A stretch of 13,452 bases of DNA from DASXTS01 sp036505275 (GTDB lineage Bacteria; Actinomycetota; Actinomycetes; Mycobacteriales; Pseudonocardiaceae), in the NCBI GenBank assembly GCA_036505275.1, contig DASXTS010000431.1, positions 1-13,452 on the forward strand. The letters run 5' to 3'. The notes under the pieces are model-generated. The model was given only the letters and a program-made list of their open reading frames with translations, was not told where the DNA came from and ran no database searches. The translations under genes were made by a program, and so were the position numbers. Positions 1 through 7,163 of this stretch are shown one piece after another. Within the stretch, counting starts at the first letter, position 1. The number at the start of each line of letters is the position of its first letter.

Positions 1-39
1 CCCAACATCGACGCAACGGTGGTACTTGAAGGCACGCCA

Positions 40-717
40 TTAGCCGCCGCCAGCCGCCTCCACGGCCTCGGTGAAGCCCACCGGGCAGGACACGCCGGTG
101 CCGCCGATGCCGCAATAGCCGGCGGGGTTCTTGGCCAGGTACTGCTGGTGGTAGTCCTCGGCGTAGTAGAAGTGGTCCAGGGGCGCGATCTCCGTGGAGA
201 TGCTGCCGCGGCCGGCGGAGGAGAGAGCCTCCTGGAAGGACGCGCGGCTGGCTTCGGCGGCGTCGCGCTGGGCGTCGTCGGCGTAATAGATGGCGGAGCG
301 GTACTGGGTGCCGATGTCGTTGCCCTGGCGCATTCCCTGGGTGGGGTCGTGGTTCTCCCAGAAGACCTTCAGCAGGGTGGCGTAGGTGACGGCCGCTGGG
401 TCGTAGACGACGAGGACGGCCTCCGTGTGGCCGGTGCGGGAGGAGCACACCTCTTCGTAGGTGGGGTTGCGGGTGTAGCCGCCGGCGTAGCCGACGGCGG
501 TGGAGTAGACGCCGGGTAGCTGCCAGAAGAGGCGTTCGGCCCCCCAGAAACAGCCCATGCCGAAGACGGCGGAGGCCAGGCCGGCCGGGAACGGGGGCAC
601 GATTCGGCGATCGCGGTGCACGTAATGGTACCCCGGCGCCGGCATCGGATTGGGGCGGCCGGGTAGGGCGTCCGCCGGGTCGATCATCGCGGTTTTACGA
701 GAACCGAACAGTGCCAT
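40..717 (-). CDS. msrA: Peptide-methionine (S)-S-oxide reductase MsrA
   Basis: This enzyme reduces methionine-S-sulfoxide in proteins and free methionine, repairing oxidative damage in the cytoplasm with thioredoxin as usual electron donor. The 225-residue product has the family signature GCFWGAE at residues 55-61, with catalytic Cys56. The substrate-pocket region (YSTAVGYAGG, residues 71-80) and the block HTEAVLVVYDP (97-107) are intact. The C-terminal segment YCGIGGTGVSC supplies candidate resolving cysteines Cys202 and Cys211. Length is normal for the long actinobacterial form with an N-terminal extension before the core. The ATG at 717 is supported by TACCCT at 730-725, seven bases upstream, suggesting a leaderless transcript. 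The gene is divergent from the operon starting at 843. Identity is very secure from motifs; leaderless expression is inferred. Confidence 0.97.
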   Translation of the reverse strand: MALFGSRKTAMIDPADALPGRPNPMPAPGYHYVHRDRRIVPPFPAGLASAVFGMGCFWGAERLFWQLPGVYSTAVGYAGGYTRNPTYEEVCSSRTGHTEAVLVVYDPAAVTYATLLKVFWENHDPTQGMRQGNDIGTQYRSAIYYADDAQRDAAEASRASFQEALSSAGRGSISTEIAPLDHFYYAEDYHQQYLAKNPAGYCGIGGTGVSCPVGFTEAVEAAGGG

Positions 718-724
718 GGCACCG

Positions 725-730
725 AGGGTA
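725..730 (-). promoter_or_regulatory. Candidate -10 box of leaderless msrA
   Basis: TACCCT on the minus strand fits TANNNT and is followed by exactly seven bases and then the msrA ATG at 717. Transcription would start at or next to the start codon. No clear -35 box was seen. The same geometry recurs at four other genes in this window. Confidence 0.6.
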
Positions 731-826
731 GCCCGGCCGGAGCAATCGGAGCGTTGTCGCAGGTCTTTCCGGTTACTAACGGCACTTGGGCAGAATGGCC
801 GCGGCTACCGCATGCGACAGAGCCGC

Positions 827-835
827 AGAGAGGTG
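827..835 (+). promoter_or_regulatory. Ribosome binding site deciding the GTG 843 start
   Basis: AGAGAGGTG ends seven bases before GTG 843. In-frame ATG codons further upstream (786 onward) would add a 19-residue leader that does not resemble the SHOCT-like start and would place this purine-rich site inside the gene. Confidence 0.6.
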
Positions 836-842
836 CTTTCCC

Positions 843-2075
843 GTGACCTGGCTGGACGAGCTGCACCAGTTGGACGAGCAACTGGCCGCTGGTCGGTTGT
901 CGGCCGAGGACTATGGCCGGCAACGCGACGAGCTGCTGTCCCGGAGTGCCTCGACGGCGGGCGCACCGGCTGGACCACCGCCGTTTACCACGCCGACTCC
1001 CGCGCCGACTCCCGCGCCGACTCCCACGCCGACTCCCGCGCCGCCGGGCGAGCAGCCCGGCGAACAGCCACCCCGACATCAGCGGCCGGCCGGGCCGTTT
1101 CCGCCGCCGTTCCGCTGGGAGCAGTCGCCGCCTGAGCCGACCCAGGTGATCGGCCAGACCGGCGGCGAGGCGAGCGGCGGCTCGGAGCCGACCCAGGTGG
1201 TGCAGGGCCGGCACGGCCCGCAGGGCCAGGGCGGCGACACCGAGCGCACGCAGATGATGCCGACCGCACCGCGGCCGCCACAGGCCGTGGGCGTGCCGCC
1301 TGTGCCGAGCTGGCAGCAGGACCAGGCGCCGCCGTGGGGCGGCATGGGCCTGCCGCCGACGACAGACACCACGCCGGCCTGGTTCAAACAGGGGCCGGAG
1401 GTGTTCGAGGCCGACCGGGGTGGCTCGCGCGCGCTGCGCATCCTCGGCGTCGTCGGCGTCCTGATGCTGCTGGTCGGCATCAGCGTCGGCGCGTACTACT
1501 TCTTCCGGCCCGACCCGACCGGTGCAAGAAGCGGTGGCCAGGGTGCGGCCACGGCCGCGTCCACCACCCAGCAGGCGGCGACCAGCACGCCATCGCCGCC
1601 GACGACCGCCAGCCCGGAGGGCCCGCCGATCGCCCAGTTGCCCGGCGCGGCGACCGACACCTCGCGAGTCAAGACGTTCGCCGACGTCGAGGCCGTCGGT
1701 TACCTGACCAACCAGGAGATCGACGCCTACCAGTCCTCGAACGCCGGCACGGCCAAGATGGCGATCTCCAACTCGGGGGACAGCCGAATCATCGTGCTGG
1801 TCACCCAGCAGGTCGACCCGGCCGGCGCGGCCAAGACCAGGGACGACCTCAACGACCTGCAGCTGAGGTTCAAGCTCACCACCCTGTCGGCCCAGCCCGG
1901 GGTGCGCTCGGCCGGTATCGACAAGGCCGACCCAGGGCCGCTGCGCCGGGCGCACTACGCGTCCGGCCGGTATGTCGTGCGGATCCAGGTGCAGGGCATC
2001 GACAAGGCCGAGGTCGACCGGCTGTACTCGGAGGTGCTCGGCACCCAGCTGGACGAGCTGCCGGCCGATGCCTGA
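843..2075 (+). CDS. SHOCT-like single-pass membrane protein with TQ-motif linker
   Basis: The 410-residue protein starts at GTG 843, chosen because AGAGAGGTG (827-835) lies just upstream and the SHOCT-like helix pair begins at once (WLDELHQLDEQLAAGRLSAEDY). A long Pro/Thr-rich cytoplasmic linker follows, with a TPAP-type tetrapeptide repeat and three related motifs, EPTQVI (98-103), EPTQVV (115-120) and ERTQMM (134-139). One membrane helix spans about residues 200-221. Beyond it lie a Ser/Thr/Ala/Pro-rich stalk and a conserved-looking C-terminal domain of about 150 residues, predicted extracytoplasmic, ending RVQVQG-like (RIQVQGIDKAEVDRLY). SHOCT domains are short modules common in actinobacterial membrane proteins, with roles mostly unknown. 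It is first in an operon and its stop overlaps the glycosyltransferase start. A sensor or scaffold role is inference only. Confidence 0.85.
   Translation: MTWLDELHQLDEQLAAGRLSAEDYGRQRDELLSRSASTAGAPAGPPPFTTPTPAPTPAPTPTPTPAPPGEQPGEQPPRHQRPAGPFPPPFRWEQSPPEPTQVIGQTGGEASGGSEPTQVVQGRHGPQGQGGDTERTQMMPTAPRPPQAVGVPPVPSWQQDQAPPWGGMGLPPTTDTTPAWFKQGPEVFEADRGGSRALRILGVVGVLMLLVGISVGAYYFFRPDPTGARSGGQGAATAASTTQQAATSTPSPPTTASPEGPPIAQLPGAATDTSRVKTFADVEAVGYLTNQEIDAYQSSNAGTAKMAISNSGDSRIIVLVTQQVDPAGAAKTRDDLNDLQLRFKLTTLSAQPGVRSAGIDKADPGPLRRAHYASGRYVVRIQVQGIDKAEVDRLYSEVLGTQLDELPADA
991..1038 (+). repeat. 12-bp tandem repeat in coding sequence
   Basis: Four consecutive copies of CGCCGACTCCCG, one with a single change, encode alternating Thr-Pro and Ala-Pro in the cytoplasmic linker of the SHOCT-like protein. 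Being a multiple of three, copy-number change would keep the frame and alter only linker length. Confidence 0.9.
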
Positions 2076-5000
2076 CCCGGCCAGGGTGGCTGCACCGCGG
2101 CCGGCAGTAGGCACGATCGTCGCTCGGAACTACCTTCCCGCCGCGCACGTGCTGGCCGACTCGTACCGGGAGCACCACCCCGGCGCGCCGTTCGGCGTGC
2201 TCGTGATCGATGCGGACGCCGGCGAGCTGGATGGCCTGGCCGAGCAGGTCCCCGGCACCAGCCTGTTCGGGCCGGCCGATCTCGACCTGGACGCCGACGA
2301 CTTCGGCCGGATGGCCATGGCCTACTCGGTGACCGAGCTGTGCACCGCGGTCAAACCGTGGCTGCTGCGCCGGCTGCTCGCCGAGCACGCCACGGCGATC
2401 TACCTCGACCCGGACATCGAGGTGTTCGCCCCGTTCGGCGACGAGGTGGGCCGGCTGGCCATGGCGCATGACATCGTCCTCACCCCGCACGTCACCGAGG
2501 CCATGCCGCGGGACGGCCTGCGCCCGTCCGAGGCCGACATCATGGCCTCCGGCGTGTTCAACCTCGGCTTCATCGGCGTGTCCCGCGCCGCCGAACCGTT
2601 CCTGCGGTTCTGGGCCCAGCGGCTGCGCACCGATGCGATCTCGTCGATCACCGAGCAGCTGTTCACCGACCAGCGCTGGGTGGACAACGTGCCGGCGCTC
2701 TTCCGGCATACCGTGATCGACGACCCCGGCTACAACGTGGCGTTCTGGAACGTCTACCAGCGACCCCTCGATCGCGGCTCCGACGGCCGGCTGACCGCGT
2801 CCGGCCGCCCGCTGCGGTTCTACCACTACAGCGGCTACCGGCCGGAGAAGCCGTGGCTGGCCTCGACGCACTACGCCGACAAGCCGCGCGTGCTGCTCTC
2901 CGAGCGGCCGTTGCTGGCCGAGCTCTTCGCCGGCTACCGGCAACGGCTCGCCGACGCCGGGTACGCACGGGCACTCGACGAGGTGCCCTACCGGTGGCGC
3001 ACGCTGGCCGGCGGCGGCCGGATACCGGCGTCGCTGCGGCGGACGTTCCGCCAAGCCTGGATCGACGCGGAAGGCATCGGCGCCACGCCACCGCCGAACC
3101 CCTTCGGCCCTGGCGGCTCTCCGGGCCGGGGCGACGAGGACACGGACGCCTTCCTGCGCTGGGCCACCGAGCCGGCGACACCGGCGCAGCGGCGGGCCGG
3201 GCTGCACCGGTGGGCCATGTCGGTATGGAGCTCGCGGGAGGACCTGCGGCAGGCCTTCCCCGACCCGCTGGGCGACGACGCGGGACGGTTCCGCGAGTGG
3301 TGCGCCACCTCGGGAGTGGCCGAAGGCGAGCTGGACCGCAGCGCCGTGCCGGACGGTGCAGGCGCCGATCCGCCTCCGGTGCGCGACACCCTCGGCGTGA
3401 ACGTGCTCGGCTACCTCACCGCGGAGCTCGGCGTCGGCGAGCTCGGCCGGCTGGTACATGCCTCGGTGCTGGCCAGCGGCGTGCCGGTGGCCACAGTGGT
3501 GGAGGAGGGCACGGTCTGCAACCGCACCGGGCACCCGGTGCCGGACGGCGTCACGGCCGGCCCGCCGCAGTTCCCGGTGAGCGTGCTGTGCGTGAACGCG
3601 GACATGACCGGCGTCACCCTGCGCGCGCATCCCGACCTCGGCCGCGGCCGGTACGTCATCGGCGTCTGGTCCTGGGAGCTCGCCGACTTCCCGCGGGCCA
3701 TGCACCACGCGTTCGACCTGGTCGACGAGGTGTGGACGATCAGTGCGTTCTGCTCGTCCGCCATCGCCGAGCACGCCCCGGTACCAGTGCACACGTTCCC
3801 GGTACCGGTGCACGACCCGCTGCCGGCGGATACGCGCGAGCCGCGGCGCGACGGGCCGGTCCGATTCCTGTATGTGTTCGACCACAACAGCGTGTTCGAC
3901 CGGAAGAACCCGCTCGGCGCCGTCGACGCGTTTCACCGGGCCTTCCACGGGCGCGACGACGTCCGGCTGGTGATCAAGTCGATCAACGGTGACCGGCACC
4001 CCGGCGACCGGGAACGGCTGCGCGCCGCGGCGGTCGGCGACGACCGGATCGAGCTGGTCGAGAGCTACCTGGACGCCGACGAGGTGCGCAAGCTCTTCCT
4101 GACGGCGGACTGCTACGTGTCGCTGCACCGCAGCGAGGGCTTCGGGCTGACCGTCGCCGAGGCCATGGCGCGCGGCCTGCCGGTGATCGCCACGGCGTAT
4201 TCGGGGACCGGCGAGCTGCTGGACGGCCGGACGGGCTGGCCGGTGCCGTACCGGCTGGTGCCGGTCGGGCCGGGCAACGCGCCGTACCCGGCCGACGGCG
4301 TGTGGGCCGAACCCGACATCGACGCCGCCGTGTCCGCGCTGCGCGAGGTGGCCGACCACCCGGAGCTGGCCGCCCGCCGCGGCTCCGCCGCCCGCGAACA
4401 CGTGCTGGCCACCCGGTCGACCGCGGCCGCCGCCGGCTGGGTGCGCCACCGGCTGGAGGAGGCGTACGAACGCTGGCGCGGCGGGATGCATGCACCCGGT
4501 GCGCCGGCCCCCGCAGCGGTGACCGCGGTCCGCGCCGCCCGCGAGGCGCTGCGCTGGCGCGCCGACGCCGACGCACCGAGCCGGATGCCGCTGGCCCCGG
4601 CGCTGCGCCGGGCCGTGCTGCGCGCCGTCGACCACTACGACCAGCACCAGCGGACCGTGATGGGCGCGCTGATGGACGGCGTGGAGACCGGCGTCGGCCG
4701 GCTGGCGGAGCTGGCGACCGGGCTCGCCCACCGGGTGGACCGGCTGGAGCATGAGCTGACCGCCACCCAATTCGAACTGGCCGCGTCCCGGGCCGAACTG
4801 GCCGGACTCGGCGAGCGGACCACCGACCGGCACGAGCAGCTGCACTCGGTGCTGAGGCAGGCGCTGGCCGAGCTGGAGGCGGCCGGCCAAGCCCTGGTGG
4901 ACCGGCTGGCCGCCGAGCTGCGGGCCGACGTGCGGTCAGAGCTGAGCGCTCGGCTGGACGCTCGGCTTGACGCTCGGCTGGACGCTCGGCTGGGCGCGGA

Positions 5001-6039
5001 GCGGGAGGCCAGGGCCGAGCAGGTGGCGGCAGCGGCGAGCGCCGCAGCGCTGCGCGTCGACGAACTCGACCACAAGCTGGTACGGCTGCTCGCCGAACGG
5101 GACGAGCGGCTCGGCCGCGCCGAGGGGACCGCCGCCGACCTGCACCGCGAGCTGCACCGCGAGCTCCCGGCCCTGCGGACCGGCCTGCTGCGCCACCATG
5201 ATCTGCTCAGCCCGTCGGAGGGTGCGCCCACCGAGGTGGTGGCCACCGACGTCGGTGTGCTCCGGCTACCGGCCGACGACTGCGTCATCCTGCCCTGGCT
5301 GCGCACCTACGGGTGCTGGGAGCCGGACGAGTCGCGCCTGCTGGAGGTCCTGCTGCCGCCCGGAGGTGTCTTCGTCGACATCGGTGCGCACGTCGGCTAC
5401 TACACCGTGCGGGCGCTGCGCCTGGTCGGCGCCGCCGGCTCGGTGTACGCGGTCGAGCCCTGGCAGCAGGCCCGCGAGCTGCTGCGGGCCAACGTGGCGG
5501 CGAACGTGCCCAGGGCGGTACGGCGCGCGCTCACCGTGCTGCCGGCCGCCGCGTGGGACGCCGATGGGCCGCTGCGGCTCGCGCTGTCCACGGATGGCAA
5601 CACCGGCGACAACCGGATCGACCCGCGCGGCACCGTCGAGGTCACCGGCATCAGGCTGGACGCCGTACCGGACCTGGCCGCCCGGCGCGTTCACGTCATC
5701 AAGTCCGACGCCCAGGGCCGGGACCATCGGGCGCTGGCCGGCGCGGCCGGTGTGCTGGCCGGGCACCGGCCGCACGTGCTCTGCGAGTTCGACCCCGCCG
5801 CCATCGCCGAGGCCGGCGAGGACGCCGCCGCGGTGCTGCGGCTGTACCGGTCATGGGGGTACCGGCCAATACCGGTGACCGCGCAGGTCGTCGACGCGGT
5901 GGAAGTGGGCGGCCACCCGCGGATGCCGCCCGAGCCCGCCGGGCGCAGCGACGCTGAGCTGATCGAGATCGCGTGCTCGGCGACCGACGGGTTTGTGACC
6001 CTGTGGCTTCGGCCGACTCTCGTGGGGAGGACGAGGTGA
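2068..6039 (+). CDS. Glycosyltransferase - GT4 glycosyltransferase - coiled coil - FkbM methyltransferase fusion
   Basis: The 1323-residue protein starts at ATG 2068, overlapping the previous stop (ATGCCTGA), so it is probably translationally coupled. Residues about 13-300 form a GT-A-like transferase with a DPD motif at 114-116 (AIYLDPDIEVF). A helical linker (about 340-430) leads to a GT4 retaining transferase (about 442-800) with RKNPLG at 612-617 and the EGFGLTVAE signature at 690-698. Residues about 880-1030 are charged, leucine-rich and strongly helical, a likely coiled coil, including RLDA repeats at 962-975. The C-terminus (about 1055-1290) is an FkbM-type SAM methyltransferase with motif I FVDIGAHVGYYT around Asp1104 and acidic Glu1130. 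There is no signal peptide or membrane helix, so it should be cytoplasmic. FkbM enzymes usually O-methylate hydroxyls. Two sugar transfers plus methylation on one growing glycan is inferred. Confidence 0.9.
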   Translation: MPDPARVAAPRPAVGTIVARNYLPAAHVLADSYREHHPGAPFGVLVIDADAGELDGLAEQVPGTSLFGPADLDLDADDFGRMAMAYSVTELCTAVKPWLLRRLLAEHATAIYLDPDIEVFAPFGDEVGRLAMAHDIVLTPHVTEAMPRDGLRPSEADIMASGVFNLGFIGVSRAAEPFLRFWAQRLRTDAISSITEQLFTDQRWVDNVPALFRHTVIDDPGYNVAFWNVYQRPLDRGSDGRLTASGRPLRFYHYSGYRPEKPWLASTHYADKPRVLLSERPLLAELFAGYRQRLADAGYARALDEVPYRWRTLAGGGRIPASLRRTFRQAWIDAEGIGATPPPNPFGPGGSPGRGDEDTDAFLRWATEPATPAQRRAGLHRWAMSVWSSREDLRQAFPDPLGDDAGRFREWCATSGVAEGELDRSAVPDGAGADPPPVRDTLGVNVLGYLTAELGVGELGRLVHASVLASGVPVATVVEEGTVCNRTGHPVPDGVTAGPPQFPVSVLCVNADMTGVTLRAHPDLGRGRYVIGVWSWELADFPRAMHHAFDLVDEVWTISAFCSSAIAEHAPVPVHTFPVPVHDPLPADTREPRRDGPVRFLYVFDHNSVFDRKNPLGAVDAFHRAFHGRDDVRLVIKSINGDRHPGDRERLRAAAVGDDRIELVESYLDADEVRKLFLTADCYVSLHRSEGFGLTVAEAMARGLPVIATAYSGTGELLDGRTGWPVPYRLVPVGPGNAPYPADGVWAEPDIDAAVSALREVADHPELAARRGSAAREHVLATRSTAAAAGWVRHRLEEAYERWRGGMHAPGAPAPAAVTAVRAAREALRWRADADAPSRMPLAPALRRAVLRAVDHYDQHQRTVMGALMDGVETGVGRLAELATGLAHRVDRLEHELTATQFELAASRAELAGLGERTTDRHEQLHSVLRQALAELEAAGQALVDRLAAELRADVRSELSARLDARLDARLDARLGAEREARAEQVAAAASAAALRVDELDHKLVRLLAERDERLGRAEGTAADLHRELHRELPALRTGLLRHHDLLSPSEGAPTEVVATDVGVLRLPADDCVILPWLRTYGCWEPDESRLLEVLLPPGGVFVDIGAHVGYYTVRALRLVGAAGSVYAVEPWQQARELLRANVAANVPRAVRRALTVLPAAAWDADGPLRLALSTDGNTGDNRIDPRGTVEVTGIRLDAVPDLAARRVHVIKSDAQGRDHRALAGAAGVLAGHRPHVLCEFDPAAIAEAGEDAAAVLRLYRSWGYRPIPVTAQVVDAVEVGGHPRMPPEPAGRSDAELIEIACSATDGFVTLWLRPTLVGRTR
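4951..4992 (+). repeat. 12-bp tandem repeat encoding RLDA units
   Basis: Three full copies of CGGCTGGACGCT (one with a T change) and a final half copy encode RLDARLDARLDARL at residues 962-975 of the fusion protein. The repeat lies in the middle of the predicted coiled coil, and in-frame gain or loss would change its length in four-residue steps. Confidence 0.9.
6024..6031 (+). promoter_or_regulatory. Strong ribosome binding site for GTG 6036
   Basis: GGGGAGGA lies four bases before GTG 6036, inside the last codons of the fusion gene. It fixes the start of the methyltransferase gene and shows it is translated from the operon mRNA. Confidence 0.7.
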
Positions 6040-7127
6040 CCCTGTCCGGGAAGGCCGCCACCTGGGACGCCCTCGGTGCGGCCGACCCGTTGTGGGCCGT
6101 GCTGTCCACCGAGGACGGCCGCGACGGCGGCTGGGACGAGGCCGAGTTCTTCGCCACCGGCGTCAGGGACGTCGCCTGGCTGCGCGCTCTGGTCGAGCGG
6201 GCCGGCGGATCGTTCGGCGGGTGGGCGTTGGACTTCGGCTGCGGCGTCGGCCGGCTCACCCGTGCCCTCGCCGAGCACGCCGAGCGGGTCGTCGGCGTCG
6301 ACGTGGCGGCCAGCATGATCGCGCGGGCCCGCGCCTCGAACACGCTCCCCGGCCGCGTCGAGTTCGTGCCCAACCTGGCCCGCGACCTGCCCTTCGAGGA
6401 CGGCTCGTTCGACGTCGTGGTGAGCCTCATGGTGCTGCAGCACCTGCCGCCGCCGATGACCCTGCGCTATCTGCTGGAGTTCGCCCGCGTCCTGCGCCCC
6501 GGCGGTGTGCTGGCCGTGCAGCTGCCGAGCGAGCCGGCCGCCGCCGAGCCGTTGCCGGTGGCGGCATGCCGCGCCACCATCGAGGTGGTGTCGGCCCCGG
6601 CGACACTACCGGCCGGTGACGTCGGCTGGGTGCGGCTGCGGGTCCGCAATGCCAGTGAGCTGGAATGGCCGCCGGGTCGCCTGCTCAAGCTCGGCAACCA
6701 CTGGCTGAGCGGCGGCGAGCAGGTGATCCGCGACGACGGCAGGCATGACCTGCCGCACGCCGTACCACCCGGCACCACTGTCGATGCGGACCTGCGCATC
6801 TGCGCGCCGCGTCAGCCGGGCCGGTACCTGCTGGAATTCGACCTCGTGCAGGAGTTCGTCGCTTGGTGGGCCGACAACGGCAACCCCGCGCAGCGCCATC
6901 CAATCCTGGTCACCCCGAACGCCTCGACCGAGCCGGCCAGCGCGTCGGGCGTGTCCCGGCAGGCCGCTCGTCCGGTCGGCGACTCCGTCATCGAGATCCA
7001 CCCGGTGCACCGCGACCTGGTGTGCGCTCTGCTCGAGCATGCCGGCTGCAGCATCCTGCGCGTCGAGCCGGACGGCCTGACCGGCCCCGGCTGGCTGAGC
7101 TACACCTACGTCGCCACCGCCGCCTGA
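6036..7127 (+). CDS. Class I SAM methyltransferase with inserted Ig-like domain
   Basis: The 363-residue protein starts at GTG 6036, overlapping the preceding stop as GTGA and preceded by GGGGAGGA. The methyltransferase core holds motif I DFGCGVGRL from Asp66 and the acidic end of strand 2 in VVGVDVA (Asp89), followed by LPFEDGSFDVVVSLMVLQHL, typical of the Methyltransf_11/25 group. Residues about 182-290 depart from that fold. They contain beta-rich segments with WPPGRLLKLGNHWL, LPHAVPPGTTVDADL and PGRYLLEFDLVQEF, resembling the NBR1/Ig-like domains seen in some glycan-biosynthesis proteins. The tail (about 319-363, HRDLVCALLEHAGCSILRVEP) returns to methyltransferase-like sequence. It is third in the operon, so a glycan substrate is likely by context. 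The acceptor and the role of the insert are unknown. Confidence 0.85.
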   Translation: MTLSGKAATWDALGAADPLWAVLSTEDGRDGGWDEAEFFATGVRDVAWLRALVERAGGSFGGWALDFGCGVGRLTRALAEHAERVVGVDVAASMIARARASNTLPGRVEFVPNLARDLPFEDGSFDVVVSLMVLQHLPPPMTLRYLLEFARVLRPGGVLAVQLPSEPAAAEPLPVAACRATIEVVSAPATLPAGDVGWVRLRVRNASELEWPPGRLLKLGNHWLSGGEQVIRDDGRHDLPHAVPPGTTVDADLRICAPRQPGRYLLEFDLVQEFVAWWADNGNPAQRHPILVTPNASTEPASASGVSRQAARPVGDSVIEIHPVHRDLVCALLEHAGCSILRVEPDGLTGPGWLSYTYVATAA

Positions 7128-7163
7128 CAGGGCCTGATGATCCCGGCTCTGCTGGGGCGGCTC

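Noticed and set aside
1..39. Possible gene end or signal left of msrA
   Set aside because: Only 39 bases are available and nothing recognisable is seen in them.
754..782. TTGTCG and TAACGG, 17 bases apart, as the operon promoter
   Set aside because: The spacing fits, but the -10 half matches poorly. It is too weak to list as a promoter for the gene at 843.
1876..4890. Long minus-strand open frame of about 1000 residues antisense to the fusion gene
   Set aside because: Its composition is His/Arg/Gly/Val-rich with no domain, typical of the open antisense frames in GC-rich genes. The plus strand carries clear transferase motifs.
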